A stretch of 64,000 nt of DNA, taken from Stromatinia cepivora (taxonomy: Eukaryota > Ascomycota > Leotiomycetes > Helotiales > Sclerotiniaceae). Both the position numbers and the translations under genes were made by a program. The stretch spans positions 124,001-188,000 of the forward strand of contig RCTD01000011.1 in the NCBI GenBank assembly GCA_014898415.1, written 5' to 3'. The notes beneath the pieces are model-generated. The model searched no databases and had not been told where the DNA came from. It saw only the letters and a list, made by a program, of their open reading frames with translations. Below, in pieces: positions 10,802 to 23,165 of this stretch (position 1 is the stretch's first letter; the number at the start of each line of letters is the position of its first letter).

Positions 10802-12409
10802 GGTGTCTGAATGTACACACGAGGTACCTTAACTTTCAAGCAAATGGCGAACCCCGGGCGAAAAACGATGTTTTGTATTGCTTATGAACAGTTTTGGGTT
10901 GATGTTATGCCACAGGAAATTGGATTCTGTGAGAAGATAGCAACAGGATCAGCGCGTGAAAACAGAAGAAGGGCCATTAGATGGTAAGGTTCAACGCGTG
11001 TGTAGCATTGGAAGTAGAGTTCGAAATAATACATGGGATAGAATTCAATGAATACGTACACTCCTAAAACCTGGAGGATATTGCCAACAAATGAGGTCAA
11101 AAGTCCGAGAGCCTTCTTTGGCAACTGCAGACAGAATGGAGATGAAAGACGAAGCTCTGTGCTTGCAGTCTCTTTAAATTTCTGATGTAAAGAAGCCCAA
11201 CAGATTAATAAACAGCCTATGCCGAGATATTGGAAGAAAGAGGCGAGGCAAGAAAAATGCGATCCAGCCTGAAATTGAAAAGCAGAAGTGAAGATGTCAG
11301 TTGTCCAAATCCCTTGTTCATGAATAGCAGCAGCACAGAGTAACCGAAGCCTTGCTGTACAATTCCGTCTTCCCTCAAATGCCCTTCACGTCGAGTATTT
11401 ATCTATTTATTTATTTATTTATTAAATTTCGTAAAATAGAGGTAGGTGTCGGAGGTCAAGATGAAGGTAAGATGGCAATCGATTGAATGTGACAAAAGTC
11501 TCGAGTCGATGTGAAGCTTCGCAATTCGTGTCTCTCGTTACAACCCTGAGGTGCAGCAGTACTTGACGACTGTATGAGTAAGTCGAAAAGTGTGTCACTT
11601 GTGTTCGCCGAAGGTAAAATCGACTGTGAAGGCGAGAAAGATCTATTCTTTTATTGTTGAATTAGATTGGAGGGGACTTATTGTTGAGATACTTCGGTAT
11701 AGTATTTGAATATTAGTCGCGATATTGCGCTGAGCTAGGTAGGTTGGGTATTCGAAGGAATAGAAGATTGATGATTTCAAAAGAGCATAGAATTAAATCA
11801 GGGAGAAAGCGTTTGTAATATATTGATGTCGATGGTGATGAGCGACGGCGACGATGATACCAATATGAATAGAATGGAAGTTGTACTTTCTCGTCGAATT
11901 TCTTTCTTTCATTTCTTCTTCTCCATCTGTTGTTTCGTTTGCGCGCGCCGTTGAGCTTTCCCAGCCCAGTGCTATTTTGCTATTTGGGTATAATTGCTGT
12001 CCCCTGGCTAGCCCAAGCAGCTTAGATAAGCGTAACTCATTACATAACTCATTAGTAATATTTATTACTACCTACCTAGTAGCTTTCAGATTTTGACCAT
12101 TCTCATTGGACCAATTAACATGCTTAATTTCTTGAGGCTACCTTATCTGGCTTCTTCGAAATTCCCTAATAAGTACTACTCTAACAATTCTCAACTACTA
12201 CAACATTCATTCATTCATTCACAACAAAATTCTGTCAATCAAACACTTTTAACACAAGGGACATTGAAAACTTCGACCACGAATAAGTTCTCTTACCAAG
12301 GCCTAATTCAAAAAAAGTCATATCAAGAATCAAATCCGATCTGATCCATCTGATCCTGTACTTCATCCCTCCTCACCTCTTCACCTCTTCACCTCAACTA
12401 TCACAAAAC
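10802..12409. other. Long divergent promoter region between the RRM gene and sss1
   Basis: No gene is supported in these 1.6 kb. The frame 10882-11124 on - is hydrophobic but has no recognisable family or splice partners. The region holds a TTTA microsatellite at about 11,400-11,425, a pyrimidine-rich stretch at 11,885-11,935 and a TCATT repeat near 12,206. CACCTCTT repeats lie just before the sss1 start, as expected for a long fungal 5' leader. Confidence 0.55.
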
Positions 12410-12679
12410 ATGGCAGACCAAATTCAAGAGTTTATGGATGTTCCAAAAGACTTTATCAAAGATGGTACTCAATTCATCAATAAATGCACAAAGCGTAAGA
12501 ATCCTCATCTACCGTTCTTCTTAATAGTACCTCTATATTAACACATTATAGCTGATCGCCGCGAGTTCATTAACATCGCTCGAGCTGTTGCTATGGGATT
12601 TGTCATCATGGGCGCCGTCGGATATATCGTGAAATTGATCCATATACCACTCAACAATATATTGGTCGGTGGCGCGTAG
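12410..12679 (+). CDS. sss1: Sss1/Sec61-gamma, protein translocation channel subunit
   Basis: Exons 12410-12494 and 12552-12679 join to 70 codons plus stop, the normal length. The SecE/Sec61-gamma signature is complete: an amphipathic helix ([20 protein letters not shown]), then the CTKPDRREF motif that spans the intron, then a single C-terminal membrane helix ([20 protein letters not shown]) and the short lumenal tail. Family knowledge: it clamps the two halves of Sec61-alpha in the ER membrane and is essential for co- and post-translational import. The gene is too small and split to show as a long open frame. The intron splits the conserved Pro codon, which fixes the splice sites. Confidence 0.95.
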
Positions 12680-14172
12680 TTGGGCGAAGGACAACGGACG
12701 ATGATTCCTGGACCGTAGTGACGTGTTTATTCATTGGGACGGAGGCCCGGCACTGAATCGAACAAAGGCGAGCCGGAGCAGCTTGGACAGGGTTGGCAAG
12801 ATGGGCAAGATGCTGGCGTATAAATGGATGGAGTTTCACAAAATCTAAGGATGTATTATATTTGGCATTGGTGGGCAATTACTGTTCCTGGCATTGCTTG
12901 CATCTGGAAAAATCGGTCTTGCATGTGCAAAAAGTGCCTGCGACTACACAAAATCATATCCGGCACATTGCCAAAAGAATCATGATATATTGTGAGACTT
13001 TCCCTACTGCATATTGTTGAATGAGAGTGAGGGTGGAGACTTGATTCGCACTTTTACATGATTCCACAATGATGGTTCAGCGTTCGAATTGGGAAACACT
13101 CTATACCCAAGTACCTATCTAGGTAGCTATGATTATGATTGTACCTCCTTCATCCATGTATTTACTCCTATGTTTGTAGGAGAAGCTGGCGGCGGATATT
13201 GATTTTTGATATCCATACCACGTTGGAGTCCAAATACAACCCAAGTTGGAAGTGTTAGGAATTACAAGCTCGAGACATATAAATATAAATGCATGATGAG
13301 TAAAAGCATATGATGAGTTTCACTAATAACTATTTGTCACGGGGAATTATATACTACATTAACCATTCGTCAAGAGTGGCGTCACTTTTAGCGTGACACT
13401 ATTAATTAAGATATTTAATATAGAGATGATATATATAATTCATCAAATGATTATAATAGAGCTTATTAGTTTATGAATTAGTTTTAATAAATAAACAGAT
13501 AATTAATAAAGAAATAAAATAGAGATAAATATAAAAAATATAAAGATAACAATATATAATATTAATATTAATATTAAAAGAAAGAAATATAATATTATTT
13601 TATTAACGAAAGAAGTATTAAAGATTAAAAGATAGAATGTTTAAATAAAATATATTTTATTAATAAAAGAAGTATAAAAATTAGAAATTAATTATCTATC
13701 ATGATAAGGAATCATATTACTCGTAGAAAAGATATATATTTATAAGAACGTTATTAGTCGGATTTAATATCGGTGCTACGGAATTGATATATCACCAACA
13801 CCATCAATAATCTTACACTTACATCCATACTACTACTTCCCTTCCTATTAACACGCAATACATATTATATCACAGTGAGCTTCAATTTTGATATATCTGG
13901 AGTGTATTCAAAATTTCTACAAATTTCTTATACTGATTTAAATGATTTAGTCCAAATCTACCAGCAATTATCCCACGGTGATCCATATCTATTAACTGCA
14001 CTTGGAGTGCAACAAGTAGTCCATTGTTGTGGGATATCATCATACCTACTTCTTTGCCACCTACACTGTTCTCTGCCCTGAATAATAATATTTCACAACT
14101 ACGGTTCATCATTTCGCTCCAAAGAGGCATTGGAGGAATAGCCACTGATACACTCGTCCTTTATCACATTCA
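12680..14172. other. Intergenic between sss1 and the DCAF11-like gene
   Basis: This 1.5-kb spacer has normal composition from 12,680 to about 13,370, probably the sss1 3' UTR and flank. An AT-rich island follows (described separately), then the 5' region of the WD40 gene from about 13,760. Small frames at 12,651-13,020 and 13,875-14,239 show no family features and conflict with each other. Confidence 0.55.
13375..13760. repeat. AT-rich island with hairpin and internal duplication, probable decayed short transposon
   Basis: Composition drops abruptly to almost pure A/T inside gene-rich DNA. The left end carries a hairpin, GTCAC...GTGAC, at about 13,380-13,398. Two imperfect direct copies of a TTTTATTAAYRAAAGAAGTAT word lie at about 13,597-13,617 and 13,655-13,675; they differ by transitions consistent with RIP. 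No coding capacity remains. It may be a MITE-like relic. I could not find a matching right terminus. Confidence 0.45.
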
Positions 14173-14305
14173 ATGGCCTCCCGGAGAAACGTATCTGGAG
14201 CCTTTCCGTCAGATAACTCAACAGCCGGAAATGAGCTAGGAGATGATTTAGAAGTTATCCTTGAAGATAGAGACGATGAGGATGAAAATGAGGACGCAGA
14301 GGAGC

Positions 14306-14345
<40 letters not shown>

Positions 14346-16645
14346 CGAAGCTAGTTTTGGTAGGTTCATGCTAGTCACCATTTTGCGAAATTTCCAAGTG
14401 AATCTTTGCTGATACTTCGCTCGTCCTTCAGATGTGCAACTTGAGATTGAGGACGATGAGGGCGATGAGGATGATGAAAACGAAGGTGCCACCGCAGCCA
14501 ATCACAGTGAGCCCTACACATCCTTCACCTTACTTCAAACCATCTGGCTCATACTTCGGTTCCATTTAGCCACACGAACACAATACCTTCTACGTTTGTT
14601 AGCCGCCAACCCCGATCGAAGTATCATACGTTTTTCTGCCGACTTCGACGAGGACGAGCTTGCTTTGTGGCCACGAAGGCGGAGGAGAAGCACGCTAGAT
14701 CCAAACAGGTTCCCGAAAGTGCCGAGTGTTGTTGGGGAGGAGCTGATGGCTTCAGGTGATTTTGGATCCAACGATGCTCAAAGTCCAGGCAAATATGATC
14801 AAAGTGTAGGCACAGATAACCAGGTCAGGAGACGAAAACGCTTGACTAGAAGAATATTAGATCGGGAAATAGCATCGGGGAACTTTGTAAGCCAGGGGAT
14901 AAATCGAAGAATAATGGCACAAGTAAGCAGCATGAGGCAGTTTGCCAGGCGGTATACTGACAAGACCGCAGGAAATGTTACCATCCTCCAATGCAGATAT
15001 CATAATCAATTACGATGATCCCGTATATTCGGGTCAATTTTCGGATGACGGCAACTTCTTCTTTGCCATGACCAAGGATTTTAAAGTCCGCATGTATGAT
15101 ACATCAAACCCCTACAAATGGCGATACTACAAGACTGTCGTCTATCCTTATGGACAGTGTAAGTACAGTCTCCTTATGTCTGGGAGGGCAGACTGGGTTT
15201 CAATAATTGATTATCCCACTACTACATTTAATTCTACCGAACTTCCTCATATTTCATGTATATCGAGAGTTAACGGCTAGTAGGGACCCTTACTGATGCT
15301 TCGTTGAGCCCTGACAACAAATATCTTGCCTACACCTCCATACGGAGCACAGTTTGTCTCGCTCCGACAGATCCAAATGACATGGGAGATCCTTATAACC
15401 TGGAGCTCGGCGAACCTAGAACTGCACAAAATCCCAGGTTCGAACGACGGGGGTCGTTTGGTATTTGGTCGATAAGGTTTTCTGGCGATGGACGTGAGCT
15501 TGTTGCTGGAACTACAGGTGGTTCTATTGTTGTATACGACATAGAAAGCCGCCGCCCGCTGCATAGGATTTTTGGACATGAAGAAGATGTTAATGCGGTA
15601 TGTTTTGCCGACAAATCATCGCCTCATATTCTTTATTCTGGATCAGATGATACAACCATCAAGGTATGGGATACTAGGAGCATGAGTGATAGTCGGGAAG
15701 CGGGTGCATTCATTGGTCACATCGAGGGATTAACGTATCTCGATAGCAAAGGAGACGGTCGTAAGTTTCCATCCATGAATATCCGAGATCAGCGCACTGA
15801 AATGATTCAGGTTATATCCTCAGTAATGGCAAGGATCAGAGCATGAAGCTGTGGGACTTACGTATGGTCATGAGTTCAGCTCAGTTTTCCAACATTAGGG
15901 CAAATGGACGTCGACCTGGGACAAACTTTGATTATCGATGGGGAGCTTATGATGAAGATGATTGGTACCACGATGAGAATGATAATTCTTTGGTCACATT
16001 CAGAGGTCACAAAGTAATGCGAACTTTAATAAGATGTCATTTCTCCCCACCGGGAAGTACCAATTCAAGATATGTCTACTCTGGAAGTGAGGACGGTAAG
16101 GTGTACATATGGAACATGGATGCAACGCTCGCGGGCAAGGTCGACGTTTTCCAAGCAACAAAGAACACAAGGCCACCTCCTTCTGATCAATGGCATGGAG
16201 GATGGCATGGTGGATGGCACAATGATCTGGACGAAGTAAATAGACCGAGTTGGAAGACTGTCGTTAGAGATGCTAGTTGGCACCCTACTGCTCCAATGAT
16301 AGCTGGTGAGTCCCCTGTCTCTGATACTGCTCTTTTTTAAGCTAACTATTTCCAGCATCTGCGTGGAACGGTTACGGTACTGAGCAGGGCACCGTCACTA
16401 CCCATTCTTGGAATGAGGGTGCTGAAGATGATGAGGCGGAGCCTAAAATGGGATGGAGAGTGGATGCGAAATTACAACCTGATCCCCGCCTTCATGAGAG
16501 TCGCACGAGAACCGCCAGAAGACTTGGACGCCTCAGGGGACTTTCACCAGACTCTGAGGATAGTGAAGATGACGATGACGATGACGATGATGATGACGAG
16601 GAAGATGACGATGACGATGACGAGGACGAGGACGAGGACGACTAG
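14173..16645 (+). CDS. DCAF11/LEC14B-like WD40 protein, probable CUL4-DDB1 substrate receptor
   Basis: Exons 14173-14359, 14432-14506, 14570-14922, 14972-15158, 15284-15760, 15811-16305 and 16356-16645 join to 687 codons plus stop. The N-terminus is strongly acidic with a poly-Asp run encoded by a GAT microsatellite (about 14,309-14,345). WD40 blades start at EMLPSSNADIIINYDDPVYS and include FKVRMYDTSNPYKWRYYKTV, DTTIKVWDTRSMSDSR, DQSMKLWDLRMVMSSAQFSN and GKVYIWNMDATLAGK. The order and motifs fit DCAF11. Family knowledge: these proteins recruit substrates to the CUL4-DDB1 ubiquitin ligase. The C-terminus is another Asp/Glu tract. Intron 2 (14,507-14,569) is 63 nt, in frame and free of stops. 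I call it an intron because it has GTGAGC/TTTAG borders and would add an unexpected hydrophobic insert. Confidence 0.88.
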
Positions 16646-17257
16646 GGCACATCCGGGAGGATAATCGTAAAACACAGGGCCAGATGATGGTTTATGAGAG
16701 CTGGTTGAGTAGCGGTGCCGTACATTATTTACGACATCTAGAGCTTATTCAATGGTATTTAATCGTGAAAATGCTTCATCTTCCACCCTACAACTACATG
16801 AACTCCAGAGTAATATCAGTGTAACATTGGCCCGCCTATCGTGTGTAAAATTGCATGAGTAACATGCACTCAGTATCGTAAGATTGTAGAATCGGATGAA
16901 ATTAATCTATAGAAGCTAGGGAATTTAGCCTGCGTTGACGACGCTTACCTTTGGGGCGCCGCAGTTATTAAATGACCTAATTTTATGGCTCAAAAGAGAA
17001 AGCATGATCCAAAACCGATAACGGGACAACCCGCCCAGTATGGAAGTTATGATTTTGTATAATAAAGAATCATGAGACAACTCTCGTCTCTCGACATCTA
17101 TCTAATCCAGAAGCGTATAAATACGGGGTGGGGAAAATTAGCGAGTGCAGTGAGCCCCTGAAGATTTGTAGGATTATTTCAGTGGATAGTAAGTCAATCA
17201 CTATGGTAGGGCCTCGCATTTATCTCTTCAGTGCGTTGAATGAGGTCTGTTAGTCGA
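16646..17257. other. Convergent intergenic region
   Basis: These 612 bp lie between the WD40 gene and the Myb gene, tail to tail. There is a TATAAATA word near 17,116, but no RNA gene that I can recognise follows it. Nothing else stands out. Confidence 0.55.
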
Positions 17258-18896
17258 TCATGGGGTCCATGAGTGGTGTTCCAGTAATCGAGAAATGTCC
17301 ATCTCGCCAATATTAGAGAATGGGGGGGCAGCAATATTATCTGTCCAGTCAAAAGACTGCGAGAATGCTAAGCTATCCGTAGGCTCAACAATATGCTGTT
17401 TTGTTATTAATGGAAGATTATTTTAGGGAACTCATTAGATGAGATGGTGACTGTACCTTCGATATCTCATGATTCAAATTAAATGTGGCTGGGTCGATTG
17501 TAGTATTATCAGATGCATTAGAGAAGTCATCAACTTGAGCAAGTTTGCTCTGAGATGCTGTCAGAGCACCATCATCCTCCTCGATTCGAAACAGGTCAGG
17601 ATGTATGTTCCGAAAACGATCTCTAAGATCAATAGGCTGCCGGCTTTGAAAATTGAACTGAGGATCTCTCTGCATCCTTGTCCAAGCAGGCCCATAAAGA
17701 CGATAGCCTTCTTCAATTTCAAGATCTTCCTGGCTGGAAAAGGGACGTCTTCCTCTCCGTTCTGACTGTTTAAATGGCCCTTGAATCCCTAGCTCCTGAA
17801 GATCTGTAAGTCTTTTACGATGGTTTCGGCGCTTTCGCCAGGGCCTCAACAAAGGAGGAGAGGTGGAGTTTGGTACAGTACCATCAGCCTCTTGATCTTG
17901 TCCAGGTAGAATATTGTCAGACGGAGAGTCCAAAGTTACCATTCCCGTTCTTGACTGGTCCCCTATATTATTTGACTTGGGCCCGGTCTTGTGGCTCCTT
18001 GAATTGCGACTTCCTCCTCTCAACTCATCTGGACAACAAGTTCTAAATCGATCCTTCAAATCTACTCCTGATCTATTGTTAAATGCAAAACTAGGATCCT
18101 CTAAGATCTCCGTCCATTTCCCCACGCCATATTTATGCACACCGAGTAGCAGATTGTTCGTCTCGTCTTCGGACCACTTGTTCCTCGCCTTGACGCTCTT
18201 TCTCCTCTTCTTCGTATTTCTGTTCTGATCCAATATCTCCTCGGCCGCTGGTATAACCACATCGTCCGCCTTAAAATCCTCTTTCGTTTCTGTAGCTTTT
18301 GGAGCCAAAGCATTCAAGCTATTTCTCCCGTGGCTATCATGAAATGAACTCGATGCGATAGGAGGGAATAAGGCAGCCTGCGGGGGCGGTTCATGCAAGC
18401 CAATGATAATAGGCGGCACCACTTGTTTGTTTGACTTTTGTTTCTTGTGCGGCCGGGGCAGTTGAACAAAATCATCGTTTCCATTCTCTCTACGTTGTTG
18501 CTTTTTGGAGTGTACGGGTCTTGCGTTGCCAGTATTGTCATCTAGAATCTTCCGCAAAGATTGTGGAGAGGAAGTACCCAAAGTACGCTCAATGGCACCA
18601 ATGTCCTTTCCTGAGCCCACCTTTCCTATCCTCAAAACCTCTTCAGCGTCCCGATGATTGGTTTCACTGTCGTCAATTGGAGCACCGGATGACGAATGCT
18701 GCGATACTTGTGATGATGATTCACCGGATCGTGTGCTAGTATTGGGTTCCAAAAGAAGTGGTCGGTGAGAAGTCTGTAGGATATTCCGATCATGCAATGG
18801 AGGAAGTTCTAATGATGGAGAGTTCGGGAGGGATTCAGGCGTGTCGTTATTGTCATTAAGGAAGGACATTAAACGGGGCTCAATAGTTGTACGCAT
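17258..18896 (-). CDS. Double Myb/telobox DNA-binding protein, Teb1/Tay1-like
   Basis: Exons 18896-17457 and 17395-17258 join to 525 codons plus stop. Two SANT/Myb repeats are visible. The first, at about 239-288, reads RNKWSEDETNNLLLGVHKYG to VDLKDRFRTC; the second, at about 384-436, reads RPFSSQEDLEIEEGYRLYG to IDLRDRFRNI. Each ends in a telobox-like VDLKDRFR/IDLRDRFR helix, the signature of double-stranded TTAGGG-repeat binders. The rest is disordered, Ser-rich and basic. The 45-residue last exon (45 codons, ending HHSWTP) was recovered by splicing and contains an FDW...EMDISRLL motif. Family knowledge: fungal Tay1/Teb1 proteins with paired teloboxes bind telomeric repeats and some promoters. 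Assignment to telomeres rather than transcription is inference. Confidence 0.82.
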
Positions 18897-19538
18897 TATT
18901 TTGCCATTGAATTATTGGAAAGAGAGCATAATTTTTATTTGTTCTCTTGAGAATATGAATATGTAGTAAGACAAAAGAAATAGTCGAGAAGAAAAGAAAG
19001 AAAGAGAATTAGTTAATGATATTATAATATAATGTTGAGTTGTTTCGATAGCTCTTTGACAGTGAAATGATGCGCCAATCAAGAAATGGTTAGTAGTGTA
19101 ATTAATTATCTTCAAAATAAATCAAATATAATCTTACTATAATTTGATTATAAGTATCTAAGAAATAACTTTCCAATATTACTTCAATTTTGATAATTTT
19201 CATTATCATAGCATCTAAATAGTGTCTTTAAAATAAATATTTTTTGGTTTTAAATAATTATATGAAAAACCAAGTCCTTTCAATATAATATTTTTTTAGT
19301 GTTCAGATAACTTCTTTTAGGCCCCAGCAGTTGTGTCTTTCAATCTCCAAACTCAGGATATTTATTCACCCACTCCTGACAATCCACGCATATACAACCT
19401 TAGACACCTATCAAACTACTTCAAAGGCTACCTAAATCTCCTTCACCAGTGCAACATAGTTAGTACAGAACAATCTCAGTATACCACTTTCTCTACAACA
19501 ATACCTCAACGTCGGCATACCACTGCAACTCAGCAAGC
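18897..19538. other. AT-rich divergent promoter region
   Basis: These 642 bp separate the Myb gene from the DUF7704-type gene. The middle (about 18,900-19,320) is AT-rich, with A/T runs. The right part (19,320-19,538) has a CT- and CA-rich leader character. No gene or repeat element is recognised. Confidence 0.55.
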
Positions 19539-20113
19539 ATGACCTCGATCTTGCCCCCTTTCCCGAAGTTTGTCTTCGCCATTTTTGAGCCTATTTCACT
19601 GTAAGTTAACATCTGCGACTTCAAGTCTAACTTACTCATCGGATCATAGTGTATCTGGTTTCATAGGTGCAATGATCTCCCCAGAGTGGTTTATCGAGGA
19701 GCAAATTGCATTTTCGCATCATGTATCTATCAGTGATAATGCACGGCTTGTTGCTCTACAATTAGGCAATATTTACCTTCTACTAGCCATGATAGGAGTT
19801 GCCGTTCTTTACAGCACGCGAGAGGCGAAAGTCGTTAGGAATTATCTCATTGCTTTGTGGCTGGCTGATATTGGCCATCTTGCCGCCACCTACCATGTTT
19901 TGGGATGGGATAGGGCCGTGGATATTGCCCAATGGAATTCAATGACTTTCGGAAATATAGGGGCAACGGTAAGACCACTCCCAATCGGTATCTTCAACGT
20001 ATCTGTGCGATTCAAAGTCTAACATGTAGCAGCTGTTCTTGTTCTTGACGCGATCAGCATATCTTCTTGGCATGTTCGGCCCGGATAGAAAGAGCACCAC
20101 AAAGCTTGCTTGA
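19539..20113 (+). CDS. Small four-helix membrane protein, DUF7704-like
   Basis: Exons 19539-19600, 19650-19968 and 20033-20113 join to 153 codons plus stop. Four hydrophobic segments are visible: FPKFVFAIFEPISLVSGFIG; LGNIYLLLAMIGVAVLYS; YLIALWLADIGHLAATYHVL; and TLFLFLTRSAYLLGMFG. Fungal DUF7704-type proteins share the N-terminal FxxFEPIS, the SPEWFIEEQ motif and a terminal TRSAYLLG block, so I place it there. No function is known for the family. The acceptor of the last intron could be three bases earlier (TAG at 20,027-20,029), adding one Gln. It is tail-to-tail with the UBX gene. Confidence 0.75.
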
Positions 20114-20760
20114 GCCAAGAGACAATGTCAAAGGGAACAGAGGATAGAGGGGGAGAGATACAGGGTGCGGTATAGCCAGCCTAACCCATAATTAATTTCA
20201 CCTCCGATGAGATGGCGCATGTTCTAGTCACAACAGTGCTATATCGCATATTTTGTGGAAAGGCCGGTCTATATCATCGTTCAACCGTGCTCAAACTTCT
20301 GAATGATCACTCAATATCAATCTTAAACCCTAATATTCAATATACCAGTCTATTAAAGTGATGAACCCTTTGCTCGCCAACGAACCTTCTTAATCGGTTG
20401 AGCACTTTGGGGCTGGGTAGAGGACTATTCCATCCACTGTTCAATTTCCTGAACCAAACTAGTGCTATCTCAAATCCAAAAGGATTGTCTTTTGTTTTGG
20501 AATGTAATTCGGTAACTCGCATGATCATCGGACACGAAAACGCTATGCTGTCAGGAAAGCTCAGATAGAGATATTCATTACCAACGCACCCATTTGCGAG
20601 CACATATAAGATCAGTAGCTAGATATCTCTATGCTGTATTGTGATTTATGACACAATAGTAAAGTCGTATCTCGATGAAGTTCGATTGCGTATGCCCCAG
20701 GATGTTACGTGGCAGATCTACACGGCCGTTCTAATCGAGAAGTTGAATATCTCACACATA
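20114..20760. other. Convergent 3' intergenic region
   Basis: These 647 bp lie between the membrane-protein gene and the UBX gene. A minus-strand frame at 20,337-20,603 has no family character. No repeat or RNA gene is visible. Confidence 0.55.
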
Positions 20761-22815
20761 TCAATCATCTCCATCATGATCATCCTTCCGGGGTTCAAAA
20801 TTCAGCTGTTGCCACTATTAGCTTGGTCGTTGCAGTGCAGCCAATGTAATTGTGTTCCAACTTACGGTGTTCCCGTTGTACAACTCATGATGAGCGTCGT
20901 TATCATTCTGGTCTCTGAGAGTTCTCAGATTCGAGGGACGACTACCTCCTGCTGGCGCGCTTGTTTCGGTTCCCTCATCTACATCTGAGGCGACGGCCGA
21001 GCCCCCAACGATTCCACCGAGAGTGGTCAGCACCCTATTAATGCCCCAGGTGCCCAGGCCGTATCCAGCAGCAATTCCTCTAGACAAAATGCCCCTTGGT
21101 TCTACTGCTTCATAAGCTGAAGTGTACGCTTGAACCGGAACAATGATGAGACTGTTGCCTCCATGTCAGTGGTTGGAAACATAGCTTGAGGCTGCATAGA
21201 CCATGATAGAGAATACTCACGTAGCGCTTGGAAAAAGGCCTAATGATGCCAAGTCTCGATTTTCATCCGTCATCGAAAGGGTTTTATTCGGTAAGGGGGT
21301 GCAGACATGCTTGAAAATATAAGGCACGTCGTCTTTTTGGTAATCATCGATCCACTAGTAACTGTCAGCATTGCCACTATCCTTGTATATGTTAAGGATT
21401 CTTCAGGATTTAGGTGTCAGATACGCCAATAAAATGTCACGGTGTCTTGATGAGATTTTCATATTACCTTTTTGACATCACCATTTAGAGTACTGGTGTT
21501 AGGAAATTTGGAGCGAATGGAGGATCCATCAAAAAGTCTTATCTGAAGGGCACAATCCTGTGCCTTTGGTGCTGAAGCTGGATTGGATGAGCTCCTACCG
21601 CGGGATGCCGCAGATTGCTCGGTCAATTGATTGTTATGGTTAGCCTTGCGCTCTGCATCCTTTCGTCTTCTTACTTTGTCGCTCTCAACGAGTGCAAGAA
21701 TGCGCGCTCGCTCTTCTCTAGCCTCTTGATGGCGCTTCTTTTGAATGGCTGCATAATTTGCGGTGTCCGCAGCTTGAGATGGTTGGTTGGGGTGATTTTC
21801 AACAATGGTTTTGGTATCTTCAGGTGGATTACCTCTAGGATCTATGGGAAGCGAGCCAGAGCTCGATGTATTATTGCGAGTAGATTGTAAAGCAACTGTA
21901 GAGCCATCGTTGGAATCGCCAGTGGATGGACCACCTGATGACTGTTGATCTTGACTTTCCGTCGTACACTGTTCTGAAGTCTGCGAGTGACTTGTTCTAT
22001 TTGGTGACATTGGGCGATCGTTCTCTGCGTTTCTCTGACTGTGTGTAGACTCTAGGGCCTTCCCGAGACGCACCAAAAACTCCTGTTTAGTTGTACCTGC
22101 AGCTAGATACTCTTTGAGTTCACCACTCCTATTGATCTTAGAGTCAGTCCCGCCAGAAAGAGGAACTACTTGAGTGGACGTGGGCAACAGGTCACGATGT
22201 GCTTGATTGGAGCACAGGAAGCTGTTCCTGAGAACCAATATTCCACCTCAATATGAGCAAGGGACAATCGATGTTTCGATCACACTCGAAACTTCGAAAA
22301 AAAGCGAAAATACATTCAAGAATTTACGGCTTAACTATGCCAACTTGGGTCACACTTTTCCCTTTCATATATATTGACATATATTGAATGAAAATGAGTG
22401 ATTTGATCGTGCTTACCATATAGCGACAAGAGTTGGAGCTTTTGGAATAGGAAAGATTGCAGCAAGATAGTTGGCTTCTTCAGAACCAAATTCCAGGCGC
22501 AACAGGACTGTTCTCTCTTGCAGCTGAGAGCTTAACTAGACAGCAATTAAGCATGCTGTAGTATCAATGTGGGGTGGATCAAAGTCGCCAAATTACCTCG
22601 GAATATTGTAAGAAGTCATCCTCCCAAAGTCGACTTTCTTCGTTACCATCTATATTGCGCACGTTGTTATTATTTGAACTAAAATAAACATGAGAATGGG
22701 AGGGGAGGAGAGGGAAGAGGAGGGGATATCATTTACTTGTTACGAAACAGGCAACAAGTTTAGATTCAGCCAAGGCCTTGTTGATGCCGCTATTTAGATC
22801 ACCGGTATGAAACAT
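20761..22815 (-). CDS. UBX-domain protein with N-terminal UAS/thioredoxin-like domain
   Basis: Exons 22815-22737, 22649-22597, 22535-22417, 22227-21468, 21354-21221, 21151-20866 and 20805-20761 join to 491 codons plus stop. The N-terminal ~85 residues (MFHTGDLNSGINKALAESKL, then SRLWEDDFLQYSELSSQLQE, then RLEFGSEEANYLAAIFPIPK) resemble the UAS fold of UBXN4/erasin-type proteins. A Ser/Gln-rich linker and a charged coiled-coil (QKKRHQEAREERARILAL) follow. The UBX domain is at about 307-383: ALQIRLFDGSSIRSKF, then YQKDDVPYIFKHVCTPLPNK, then LASLGLFPSATLIIVP. The C-terminus ends LNFEPRKDDHDGDD. Family knowledge: UBX domains bind Cdc48/p97, and erasin-type members act in ER-associated degradation. 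I see no strong membrane helix, so ER attachment is uncertain. Confidence 0.87.
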
Positions 22816-23165
22816 TGTCGCAAGTAACACGTACTGATTGATTTATTGAGTACTAAGTCCTAAGTACTATATTATATCGGTTTGGTTTCTCGGGTGGATT
22901 ATGGAGGCCGTTATTAGGATTACCCGATGGGAAGACTGGCACTTCCTCCTATCTGCTTACGTAAATGATCTCATCTCACGTGGCAAGTGAGTGGCTTAAA
23001 TGATCTTAGCCTTGCTTAAAAGTCTTGCACATGAACGCCACACCTTATGCTACGATAAACGATAAGGGAGAATACCTACCTAGTCCTAGGGAATTTTAGT
23101 AGCATCAAGAAAAGAGACTGATGAAGTGTATGGTTTGATGCATCAATCATATTGAACTACTGAAT
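22816..23165. promoter_or_regulatory. Divergent promoter region, UBX gene and SURF1
   Basis: This 350-bp spacer sits between two divergently transcribed genes and must hold both promoters. TACGTAA-like and CTTACC words are present, but I cannot assign a factor. No gene fits inside. Confidence 0.5.

Noticed and set aside
10283..10810. 175-codon frame on +
   Set aside because: It is antisense to the acidic first exon of the RRM gene, which has clear domain support.
10882..11124. Hydrophobic frame on -, possible small membrane protein
   Set aside because: It has no family motif or splice partner, and it lies in the divergent promoter between two supported genes.
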